A DNA stretch of 64,000 nucleotides, taken from contig JAHFTW010000003.1 in assembly GCA_023269235.1 (NCBI GenBank), positions 100,263 through 164,262 of the forward strand, given 5' to 3'. Shown one piece after another: positions 57,725 through 64,000 of the stretch; the first letter of the stretch is position 1, and each line of letters starts with the position of its first letter. Under the pieces are notes generated by a model, which worked only from the letters and a program-made list of their open reading frames with translations, searched no databases and was not told where the DNA came from. Source of the stretch: Thermoplasmata archaeon (GTDB lineage: Archaea; Thermoplasmatota; E2; JACPAO01; JAHFTW01). A program made the translations under genes and the position numbers.

Positions 57725-58693
57725 TCAGAACAGGTGCCGGTCCACGAGATGCGCCGGGCCGGCGGGGCGGAGGTGGAGGATGCGAGCGACGCCTGGGATG
57801 TCGCCCACCGCGGCCGCGACCTGGGCCTCGTGCGCGGCGTCCGTGTTGAGGTAGGCGGTGGCGCCGGTGTCGATGCTGAACCAGACGGGGACGCCGTCAC
57901 GCCGCATGCGGCGGACGCGCTCCATGACCTCGAGAGTCGGGGGGCGCCAGGTGATGTGGCCGCTGGCGGCTGTCATTGTCACGGCATGCAGGTTGAGCGT
58001 GTCGCGCTCCGCGATGGGCGCGATGGCCGCGACCTTCCCGGACGGGAGCGCCTCGTGCATCGCCTTGAGGGCGGACGGGATGTACGCGTTGCGCGCCTCG
58101 AAGAAGGGGCTGGTCAGCACCTCGGCGTGGACATTCTCCGTCGGCTCCTCGTGCTGGACCAGCGGCACGACGATGCGCCAGTCGGCGAGGTCGTCGGGGC
58201 CGACGAGTAGCCTGCTGTAGCTGCGCTCGCCCGCGACGACCCATTCCGAGATGCCGCCGGTGACGGCGCGGCTCGCGCTCCCTGCGCCCAGGCGGGCAAT
58301 CTCGGACAGCTCTTGCGGCGTCGCCTTCCAACCGTAGGCCGCCGCGGCCGCAAGCGCGAGGGCGGCGAAACCGGAGCTGGAGGAGCCGAGGCCGACATAC
58401 TGCGGGAAGTCGTTGCGGGACTCCATCCGGAACGGGCGCGAGTCGCCACTTTTCTCGCGGATGGCGTCCACGACGACGCGGACCCGCTCCAGGGGGCGCC
58501 CCGTCGTGGCTTTGCCGTCAATGGCGGCGCGCTCGGGGCCGTCCTCCAGCACCTCGAACGTGGTGTGGGTGTGGATGGGCCCCGTGCAGAGGCTGATGGA
58601 GTCATGGAACGGGATGCGGCGGACGGGGTCGCGCAGGCCGTGGTACTTGACGAGGCCCTGGATGGGGTAGGCGATGGCGCTGGCCTTGGTCAT
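57725..58693 (-). CDS. mvaD: Mevalonate-pathway decarboxylase (phosphomevalonate/diphosphomevalonate type)
   Basis: GHMP-family protein of 322 residues related to diphosphomevalonate decarboxylase. Lys in LVKYHGLRDP, the phosphate loop FPQYVGLGSSSSGFAAL, GSASRAVTGGISEW with the substrate Arg, and Asp in FSIDTGATAYL, which aligns with the catalytic Asp of decarboxylases. The Thermoplasma mevalonate 3-kinases lack this Asp, so decarboxylation to isopentenyl (di)phosphate is the better call. Whether it takes mono- or diphosphomevalonate cannot be told. It overlaps the GGGP synthase gene by four bases. Confidence 0.82.
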   Translation of the reverse strand: MTKASAIAYPIQGLVKYHGLRDPVRRIPFHDSISLCTGPIHTHTTFEVLEDGPERAAIDGKATTGRPLERVRVVVDAIREKSGDSRPFRMESRNDFPQYVGLGSSSSGFAALALAAAAAYGWKATPQELSEIARLGAGSASRAVTGGISEWVVAGERSYSRLLVGPDDLADWRIVVPLVQHEEPTENVHAEVLTSPFFEARNAYIPSALKAMHEALPSGKVAAIAPIAERDTLNLHAVTMTAASGHITWRPPTLEVMERVRRMRRDGVPVWFSIDTGATAYLNTDAAHEAQVAAAVGDIPGVARILHLRPAGPAHLVDRHLF

Positions 58694-59520
58694 GCGTGCG
58701 CCTCCGCGTCCTCGTCGTCTGCCTGCTCGGGGCGGCGCGGCGTCTCCGGGTCGCCTTCGACGAGGGTGCGGCGCACCTCGCGGCGCAAGGACTCGCTGAG
58801 CTGGAACAGGTAGTCGCCGAGCGTCTTGCGCACGTCCGTGACGCCCTCGACGAGGGTGCCGGTCACGATGATGTCGGCGCCCGCCTCGATGGCCTCGTGC
58901 GCCTGCGCGGCGGTCTTGAGGCCGCCGCCGACGATGAGGGGGATGTCGATGGCGCCTTTCACGGCACGAATCAACTTGGGCGGGACGGGGCGGTCGGCGC
59001 CGGAGCCGGCCTCGAGATAGACGAAGCGCATGCCGAAGTACTGGGCGGTGAGGGCGTACGCGATGGCGGTCGCCTCGTCGTCGCGCTTGATGAGGTCCAC
59101 CTGGCCGACGCGGCCGACGGTGCCGCCGGGTTCGACGACGAGGTAGCCCATCGGAAGGGTCTCCAGGTCGAGCTTCTTCACGGTGGGCGCTCCCTTGACC
59201 TGCTCGCCGACGAGGAAGTCGCGGCTGCGGCTGTTGAGGAGGCTCATCCACCAGATGGCGTCCGCGTGCGTGCTGACCTGGCTCGCGCCGCCGGGGAACA
59301 GGATGACGGGCAGGCCGGACTCTTTCTTGATGAGCTTGCAGGTCTTGTCCACGATGCGGGCGCGCTCCGGCGTGGAGCCGCCCACCATGATGGCGTGCGA
59401 GCCGGCGTCGGCGGCGGCCTTCGCCATCAGGGCCGCTTCCTTGGGGTCTTGCCGGTCGGGGTCGATGAGCGTCAGGTGGAGCGGCCCGTGCCGCAGGTGG
59501 CGATTGAGGTACTCCTCCAC
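58690..59520 (-). CDS. Geranylgeranylglyceryl phosphate synthase
   Basis: Forms the first ether bond of archaeal lipids from glycerol 1-phosphate and geranylgeranyl diphosphate. TIM-barrel protein of 276 residues: LHLTLIDPDRQDP, IMVGGSTPE, VILFPGGASQVS, YLEAGSGADRPVP, PLIVGGGLKT and DIIVTGTLVEG (phosphate loops). The GTG at 59520 matches family starts (EEYLNRHLRHGPLHLTL); a GTG at 59562 would add 14 Arg-rich residues. It lies between the UbiA and decarboxylase genes in the lipid operon. Confidence 0.94.
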   Translation of the reverse strand: MEEYLNRHLRHGPLHLTLIDPDRQDPKEAALMAKAAADAGSHAIMVGGSTPERARIVDKTCKLIKKESGLPVILFPGGASQVSTHADAIWWMSLLNSRSRDFLVGEQVKGAPTVKKLDLETLPMGYLVVEPGGTVGRVGQVDLIKRDDEATAIAYALTAQYFGMRFVYLEAGSGADRPVPPKLIRAVKGAIDIPLIVGGGLKTAAQAHEAIEAGADIIVTGTLVEGVTDVRKTLGDYLFQLSESLRREVRRTLVEGDPETPRRPEQADDEDAEAHA

Positions 59521-59599
59521 GAACCGTGGACGGGGGCCGCGTCGCCCGAACCAGAACCGCACGCGCAAGCGACCGGTCGCGCACTCATGAAGGCTCCCT

Positions 59600-60460
59600 T
59601 CAGGACATGCGCGCCAGAAGGAGGGGGACGAGGGGGCCAGAGAGGAACGCCAGGAGGGCAATCGCCATGCCGGCCTTCAGGAGTCGCTGGCCGAGGCTCG
59701 CGCGGCGCAAGCCGACGATTCCCCCGGCGGCGAGCACAAGGACGGCCGCCAAGAGCATGGCCGGGAACCCGCGCCACCAGGCCGAGGGGGCATGCAGGGC
59801 GAACGAAGCGCCGGTCGAGCATGCCACCACGATGGGGAACAAAGCGCCCTGGGCGGCCCGGCGCGGACCCAACTTGAGGGCGACGGTGCGGCGATGGCCG
59901 CGGTCGGCGTCGGCGTCCTCGACGTCCTTCAAGACCTCCCGGCCAAGATTGGACATGAACGCCAGGAAGGCGAGCGTCGCGGCAGGCAGCCATTGCACGA
60001 AGGGCGCGCCCGTCGCCGCGGCCCCGAACACGAACGTTGACGCCACGAGGAGCGCTACGAGGGCGTTGCCGGCAAGGCCGCGCGTCTTGAGCCAGCGCTC
60101 GTAGGCGTACAGGAGGCCGACGTTGACGGCGGCGAACGCGAGGAGAGCGTATCCGCCCGCCAGGACCGCGCAGACCAGGCCAATGCTGGCAAACCCAATG
60201 AGGGCCGACTCCGCCTGCTTGGGCGTCACACGCTTGGATGGAAGTGGGCGGTTGGGGTGCGCGACGCGGTCCAGGTCACGGTCGGCGAGGTCGTTGAGGG
60301 TGTTGCCGTACGCCGCGACGAAGGCGGTCGCGAGGAAGGCGAACAGGAGGCGCATCCAGGGCACGGGGCTCGCCACGACGACGCCGCCCACGACCGCGCC
60401 GAGGCCGGCCATGAGGGCGTTGCCGACGCGCGCGAGGCGGAGCAGGTCGCGGGCCTTCAC
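59600..60460 (-). CDS. Digeranylgeranylglyceryl phosphate synthase (UbiA family)
   Basis: Membrane prenyltransferase that adds the second geranylgeranyl chain. Protein of 286 residues with about eight to nine helices. Both Asp-rich motifs are present: NTLNDLADRDLDRVAHPNRPLPS-type first motif (residues about 52-74) and GREVLKDVEDADADRGHRRT near residue 170. The GTG start overlaps the reductase stop (GTGA). The genes on both sides fix the specificity to lipid rather than quinone synthesis. Confidence 0.94.
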   Translation of the reverse strand: MKARDLLRLARVGNALMAGLGAVVGGVVVASPVPWMRLLFAFLATAFVAAYGNTLNDLADRDLDRVAHPNRPLPSKRVTPKQAESALIGFASIGLVCAVLAGGYALLAFAAVNVGLLYAYERWLKTRGLAGNALVALLVASTFVFGAAATGAPFVQWLPAATLAFLAFMSNLGREVLKDVEDADADRGHRRTVALKLGPRRAAQGALFPIVVACSTGASFALHAPSAWWRGFPAMLLAAVLVLAAGGIVGLRRASLGQRLLKAGMAIALLAFLSGPLVPLLLARMS

Positions 60461-61848
60461 GCCGCGGCCTGCTCGGCGAGCGTCTTCTCGACGTTGGCGA
60501 GGAGTTGGTCGACCTCGTCCCAGTCGCGCTGCGCCTTCGCCTCCTCCATCTGCTGGACCGCCATGATGTACTTGCGGACCAAGGGGGCGAGCTTGGGGAA
60601 GTGCTTGAGGAGGAGTTTGATGAAGGTCGGGAAGCGCGCGTTGGCGACCTCCATGATGGTCGTGCCATCGAGGATGTCGGCGAGCCGCTCGAAGTCACGA
60701 TCCGTCAGGTTCTCCATGAAGTACCGCATGCGGAGGAGCTTCTCCGTGACGGCGCCCTCGTCCTTCGTCTGGTACTCGACGATGTAGGGCCTTAGCTTGG
60801 CGGCGCTCACGTCGCCCGCCCGGAGAGCCTCGCCGCCGACGCGGGCCGCGATCATGGCCGCGCGCATGGCGATGATGATGCCGCCGCCATGGATGGGGTT
60901 CACAAGTTGCGCGGCGTCGCCGACGAGCATCACGCCGTCGCCGACGGGCTCGGGGACACGGGCCGACACGGGGATGCCGGAGCCGTTGATCTCGGTGATG
61001 CTCGCGTTCTGGAACATCTGGGGGTTGCGCTCGATCCAGCGGTCGAGGTAGTCCTGGGCGCGGTTGCCCCACTCGGACTCCTTTGCGAGGATGCCGATGC
61101 CGACGTTGGAGACCCCCTCGCCTTTGGGGAAGATCCAGACGTAGCCCTTGGGCGCCACGTCCTCGCCGAAGTAGAGGTGGAGCCACTTCTCCTCGTAGCC
61201 GGCGACGCCGACCATCTCGTACTGGAACCCGGAGTGGTAGTCGCGCACGCGGTTGAGCGTCTTGAGGCCGGACCATTTGCCGATGAAGGAGTCGATGCCG
61301 TCGGCGCCGATGGTGAGCTTGGCGCGAATGTTGAACTGCGTTCCCATGAACTCGGCGCGCACGCCCGCGACGGCGCCCGCCTGGTCTTTGAGCAGGTTGA
61401 CGGCCTGGGTCTTGACCATGATCTTCGCGCCGGCGAGGATGGCGTCGCGGGCGAGGTGCTTCTCGAAGATCTTGCGCTCGACGACCCAGCCGTAGGTGTC
61501 GGCGCCCTCGAGCACGACGCGCTTTCCTGAGGGGGAGTAGAGCGCCGCGCCCTCGATGCGGCCGTACGCCCACGCGGGGTCGGGCTTGACGCCGCAGTGC
61601 GCGAGGCCTTCGTCGCTCACGCCCTCGGCGCAGCGCTTGGGCCAGCCGAGCTCCTGCTTGCGGTCGATGCCGAGGACGTTGAAGCCCTGCTTGGCGAACT
61701 CGCGCGCCGCGATGAGGCCGCCGGGGCCGAGGCCGACGATGAGGACGTCCACCGTCGTGTCCACGGCGCGCGGGATGGTGCCCGGCTTAAGGGACACGAG
61801 CGGCTTGTCGGTGACCGTGAGGGCCGGCGTGCCCGCGACGGCTGGCAC
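60457..61848 (-). CDS. Geranylgeranyl reductase family FAD protein
   Basis: Saturates the isoprenoid chains of archaeal lipids. Protein of 463 residues. FAD-binding VLIVGLGPGGLIAAREFAK near residue 35, then PKRCAEGVS with the family Cys, the motif YVWIFPKGEGVSNVGIGI that shapes the cavity, and GDAAQLVNPIHGGGI. The C-terminal region is helical. The GTG start shares a base with the ferredoxin stop (TAGTG), which suggests the ferredoxin is its electron donor. Confidence 0.94.
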   Translation of the reverse strand: MPAVAGTPALTVTDKPLVSLKPGTIPRAVDTTVDVLIVGLGPGGLIAAREFAKQGFNVLGIDRKQELGWPKRCAEGVSDEGLAHCGVKPDPAWAYGRIEGAALYSPSGKRVVLEGADTYGWVVERKIFEKHLARDAILAGAKIMVKTQAVNLLKDQAGAVAGVRAEFMGTQFNIRAKLTIGADGIDSFIGKWSGLKTLNRVRDYHSGFQYEMVGVAGYEEKWLHLYFGEDVAPKGYVWIFPKGEGVSNVGIGILAKESEWGNRAQDYLDRWIERNPQMFQNASITEINGSGIPVSARVPEPVGDGVMLVGDAAQLVNPIHGGGIIIAMRAAMIAARVGGEALRAGDVSAAKLRPYIVEYQTKDEGAVTEKLLRMRYFMENLTDRDFERLADILDGTTIMEVANARFPTFIKLLLKHFPKLAPLVRKYIMAVQQMEEAKAQRDWDEVDQLLANVEKTLAEQAAA

Positions 61849-62078
61849 TAGAGCACCACCAGGACCTTGTCCACCTTGCGCGTGTAGGAGGCGCCGTAGG
61901 TCTCGCCGGGCGTGAGGGCGCCGACGGGGCAGAACTGGACGCACAGGCCGCAGCTGATGCAGGGCGCCTGGTCGATGGTGAGGGTCAGGCCCTGCAGCGT
62001 GATGGTGTCCACGGGGCAGACGCCCACGCAGCCAGCGCAGCTGATGCAGCGGGAGTGGTTGACCTCGATCTTGCCCAC
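61848..62078 (-). CDS. 2[4Fe-4S] ferredoxin
   Basis: Protein of 76 residues with two complete cluster motifs: CISCAGCVGVCPVD and CISCGLCVQFCPVG. A basic, hydrophobic C-terminus (YTRKVDKVLVVL) follows. It is the first gene of the lipid operon and is translationally coupled to geranylgeranyl reductase. Start GTG, 26 bases from a TATA box. Confidence 0.94.
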   Translation of the reverse strand: MGKIEVNHSRCISCAGCVGVCPVDTITLQGLTLTIDQAPCISCGLCVQFCPVGALTPGETYGASYTRKVDKVLVVL

Positions 62079-62101
62079 GGGCTGGACAGGAGGGGCGACC
62101 G

Positions 62102-62107
62102 CTATAG
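62102..62107 (-). promoter_or_regulatory. TATA box of the ether-lipid operon
   Basis: CTATAG (also a palindrome) centred 26 bases before the GTG at 62078; it predicts a leaderless transcript running through ferredoxin, reductase, UbiA, GGGP synthase and decarboxylase. Confidence 0.6.
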
Positions 62108-62143
62108 CCGCTCCGCTGGGGATGGGGACGTCGGGCGCCTTCC

Positions 62144-63115
62144 TCAGGTGGGGGGCGGCGGAACCTTGCCGGTCGCGAGGAACGTCCAGTCCGCGGGGGG
62201 ACTGTAGTTGTAGAACAAGTGGTTGTACACGTCGAACGTCTGCTCCGTGACGACGCCGACGCCCAGGATCCCGATGCCGAGCGGGTCAGGCGCACCCGTG
62301 TCCCTGTAGCAGGGCGAGCAGTTGGAGAACATGCTCACCATGAACGCGGTGTTGTTCGTGCCGAGCTGGGCCTCCTTGATGCCAACACCCCCGCCGCCCC
62401 CGCCGGTCGTCGCGTTGACGCGGCAGGTGAGCGGAGCCGGGCCGCGCACGTTGCAGAGGCGGTAGGTGTCGTCGGACTGGCAGCTGTCGGTCTTCTTGCA
62501 CGCCCACTGGATGGTGACCAACTGGTCCCCGATCGGTTGATTGCTCTCCCAGGTCATCTCACTCTGGTAGTAGGTGGGGGCGCGGGTCGCCTCGAAGACG
62601 GGCGAGGAGGCGTCGCGGCCGGAGTAGCCGGCGAGCCCGGTCGGGTCGCAGCTGCTCGCGTCGAAGACGAAATTGGCCGCCTTGAAGCTGCAACTGATGA
62701 AACCACGGAAGTGCGTCGGGACGACGTAGGGCGCGCTCGTCGGGTCGCGCTCCATCTGCACCTTGAGGATGGGAGGCTCGGAGACGCCGGCCACGACCTC
62801 GACACTCTGCTGCGTGCCGCTGAAGCCGCGCTTGGAGGCCTTCAGGAAATAGGTGCCAGGCTCCAGGTTGTCGAAGCCGAAGCGGCCGGTGTCGTCGGCG
62901 AGGGTGCTGCGGGCCTTCCCGATGAGCGTGACGTTCGCCTTCGCGATGGGGGCGATGGCGAGGTCCACGACGACGCCGCGGATGACGCCGGTCGTCGAGG
63001 TGGCCTGCAGGCCTTTGTCGCTGAAGTCCAGCGAGGTCGAGGGGGAGTCGCCGCTGCTCGAGCAGCCGGCGAGCAGGGACACGAGGAGGACGGAGACCAT
63101 CCAGAGGCTCTTCAT
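62144..63115 (-). CDS. Lipoprotein with carboxypeptidase-regulatory-like domain
   Basis: Protein of 323 residues. Signal peptide with lipobox (SLLAGC). After a Ser-rich linker, residues about 43-115 form a carboxypeptidase-regulatory/CNA-B-like beta sandwich: GVIRGVVVDLAIAPIAKANVTL, DDTGRFGFDNLEPGTYFLKA. The rest is a Cys-containing beta-rich domain with a six-Gly run (TTGGGGGGVG) and no recognised family. A surface role is likely. Confidence 0.8.
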   Translation of the reverse strand: MKSLWMVSVLLVSLLAGCSSSGDSPSTSLDFSDKGLQATSTTGVIRGVVVDLAIAPIAKANVTLIGKARSTLADDTGRFGFDNLEPGTYFLKASKRGFSGTQQSVEVVAGVSEPPILKVQMERDPTSAPYVVPTHFRGFISCSFKAANFVFDASSCDPTGLAGYSGRDASSPVFEATRAPTYYQSEMTWESNQPIGDQLVTIQWACKKTDSCQSDDTYRLCNVRGPAPLTCRVNATTGGGGGGVGIKEAQLGTNNTAFMVSMFSNCSPCYRDTGAPDPLGIGILGVGVVTEQTFDVYNHLFYNYSPPADWTFLATGKVPPPPT

Positions 63116-63186
63116 GCCGGTGAGCCCGCGCGCGGCGAGAAAAACCTTGCCGTCGAACCGTAGAAACAAGGCACGGCGCGTCCAAG

Positions 63187-63195
63187 GGGAAAAAG
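63187..63195 (-). terminator. T-run after tRNA-Thr
   Basis: TCTTTTTCC immediately 3' of the tRNA on the minus strand, a simple archaeal oligo-T terminator. Confidence 0.5.
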
Positions 63196-63268
63196 AGCCG
63201 CCGGCGCGATTTGAACACGCGACCTGCTGATTACGAATCAGCTGCTCTACCAACTGAGCTACGGCGGC
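63196..63268 (-). tRNA. tRNA-Thr (CGT anticodon)
   Basis: Complete cloverleaf of 73 bases on the minus strand. The acceptor GCCGCCG pairs with CGGCGGC, the discriminator is T (U73, usual for archaeal tRNA-Thr), the D arm is GCTCAGTTGGTAGAGC, and the anticodon stem CTGAT/ATCAG encloses TCGTA-type loop with CGT. The T arm is GCGTG-TTCAAAT-CGCGC. TCTTTTTCC follows directly and should terminate it. No intron. Confidence 0.96.
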
Positions 63269-63338
63269 AAGTGGTCCTGTCCGCCGAGGCAGAAAGGGGT
63301 CCCGGCTCCCAGGACGGGCCGCGCGACTTTCCTATCCC

Positions 63339-63345
63339 ATTTAAA
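63339..63345 (+). promoter_or_regulatory. TATA box of the nucleotidyltransferase gene
   Basis: ATTTAAA, a near-perfect archaeal TATA box, 25 bases before the GTG at 63367; leaderless transcription is expected. Confidence 0.6.
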
Positions 63346-63366
63346 CGCGGCGACCGGTGGGCGAGC

Positions 63367-64000
63367 GTGGCCAAGGCTCCGTCGCGCGCCAAGTCCCCGT
63401 TCGGGCTCATCTTGGCGGCCGGCTTCGGCTCGCGCCTCGGGCACGACATCCCGAAGGCGCTCATCCCCTGGGGCGCCAAGGGCAAGACCATCCTCGACCA
63501 CCAACTGGAGCGCCTCGCCGCAGCGGGCGTCGCCGAGACCTGGGTCGTCGTGGGCTTCCAGGCCGAACGCATCCGCGCCCACCTCAAGGGCCGCCCCGGC
63601 GTCCACTTCGTCGAGAACAAGCGCTACATGGACACCAACACGGCGAAGTCCATGCTCCTTGCCCTCGAGGCGATGCCGGAGGGTGGCGTCGTCACCTTGA
63701 ACGGCGACGTGGTCTTCGACGACGGCGTGCTCCAGCTCCTGCTTGGCAAGCCGACGGTGACGAGCCTCGCCGTGGACCCGCGCGTGTGCGGCGACGAGGA
63801 GATCAAGTACCGGGTGCGCGACGGCCGCCTCCAGGCGCTCAACAAGCAGACGCACGGCGAGGGCGAGGCCGTCGGCATCAACTACCTCGCGCCCGCGGAC
63901 CGCGCCCTCCTCGTGCGCGCGCTCGCCTACAGCGAGGACCAGAGCTACTTCGAGCGGGGCATCGAGTTCATGCTCCCGTACACCGACAAGCCGGTGCGGT
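63367..64000 (+). CDS. Sugar/polyol-phosphate nucleotidyltransferase (3' partial)
   Basis: The first 211 residues of a nucleotidyltransferase cut by the window end. GLILAAGFGSRLG...PKALIPW is the nucleotide-binding signature, followed by YMDTNTAKSMLLALE and VTLNGDVVFDDGVL with the metal-binding Asp. The pattern is closest to the CTP-using LicC/inositol-phosphate cytidylyltransferase group, but the substrate cannot be settled without the C-terminus. The GTG at 63367 is supported by the TATA box. Confidence 0.82.
   Translation, partial: MAKAPSRAKSPFGLILAAGFGSRLGHDIPKALIPWGAKGKTILDHQLERLAAAGVAETWVVVGFQAERIRAHLKGRPGVHFVENKRYMDTNTAKSMLLALEAMPEGGVVTLNGDVVFDDGVLQLLLGKPTVTSLAVDPRVCGDEEIKYRVRDGRLQALNKQTHGEGEAVGINYLAPADRALLVRALAYSEDQSYFERGIEFMLPYTDKPVR

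Noticed and set aside
57725..58693. Call as mevalonate 3-kinase
   Set aside because: The catalytic Asp of decarboxylases is present in FSIDTG, whereas characterised 3-kinases lack it.
1..64000. CRISPR arrays, insertion sequences, prophage or integrase genes
   Set aside because: No regularly spaced repeats, transposase, recombinase or phage-like genes were seen; the short direct repeats found are single pairs at gene ends.

Overview
This 64 kb window is a GC-rich, gene-dense piece of an archaeal chromosome. The archaeal markers are consistent and independent. There is a complete ether-lipid gene set: glycerol-1-phosphate dehydrogenase, GGGP synthase, a UbiA-type DGGGP synthase and geranylgeranyl reductase. 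Also present are a 20S proteasome beta subunit, the KH/beta-CASP termination factor FttA, eL41, pantoate kinase, TtuA, an ATP-dependent DNA ligase, a 7S SRP RNA with an archaeal helix 6, and a tRNA-Trp with a bulge-helix-bulge intron that contains a box C/D guide RNA. Bacterial-type genes (uvrB, gpmI, purH, purN, folate genes) are mixed in. Many starts lie about 25-30 bases after a TATA-like box, which suggests leaderless mRNAs; others carry a GGTGA or GAGG-type Shine-Dalgarno site. I infer a Euryarchaeota-type organism, perhaps a high-GC Thermoplasmatota lineage, but sequence alone does not fix the rank.

Layout. 1-8.5 kb: end of uvrB, an ABC exporter with a split permease, RNase HI, a broken MMPL/RND transporter and a TauE-like permease. 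8.5-13.8 kb: tRNA-Trp, eL41, PRPP synthase, a Trm9-like methyltransferase, a Get3/ArsA ATPase, a small zinc ribbon protein, SRP RNA and a family-4 uracil-DNA glycosylase. 14-18.3 kb: a ribbon-helix-helix regulator followed by ftsZ, then ttuA and a coiled-coil/membrane pair on the other strand. 18.4-28 kb: secreted peptidases, ABC-F, a surface protein, tRNA-Gln next to a partial tRNA copy, gpmI, a half-length deoxyhypusine hydroxylase homologue and a TerB-like protein. 28-35.4 kb: a purine/folate operon (purH, purN, folC, pabBA fusion, pabC, folP). 35.4-44 kb: an FKBP-like lipoprotein, an aminotransferase, an acyltransferase, an M28 peptidase, DNA ligase, and coaBC plus pantoate kinase. 44-54.7 kb: membrane proteins, an antiporter, fttA, psmB, trmJ, and surface proteins related to the one at 22.9 kb. 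54.7-64 kb: UPF0179, egsA, a CoA-binding protein, the lipid operon (ferredoxin, geranylgeranyl reductase, UbiA, GGGP synthase, mevalonate-pathway decarboxylase), a lipoprotein, tRNA-Thr and the start of a nucleotidyltransferase.

The genes form several working groups: one-carbon and purine metabolism with its own folate supply; isoprenoid and ether-lipid synthesis with a dedicated ferredoxin; CoA synthesis from pantoate; cell division under a likely RHH regulator; and transcription termination next to protein turnover. The most unusual signals are terminal gene duplications at three places (egsA, ttuA and tRNA-Gln), the half-size deoxyhypusine hydroxylase homologue, the self-targeting guide RNA in the tRNA-Trp intron, the paired palindromes in front of the RHH-ftsZ unit, and a family of surface proteins, one with a very basic cytoplasmic tail. 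I found no CRISPR array, transposase or integrase.
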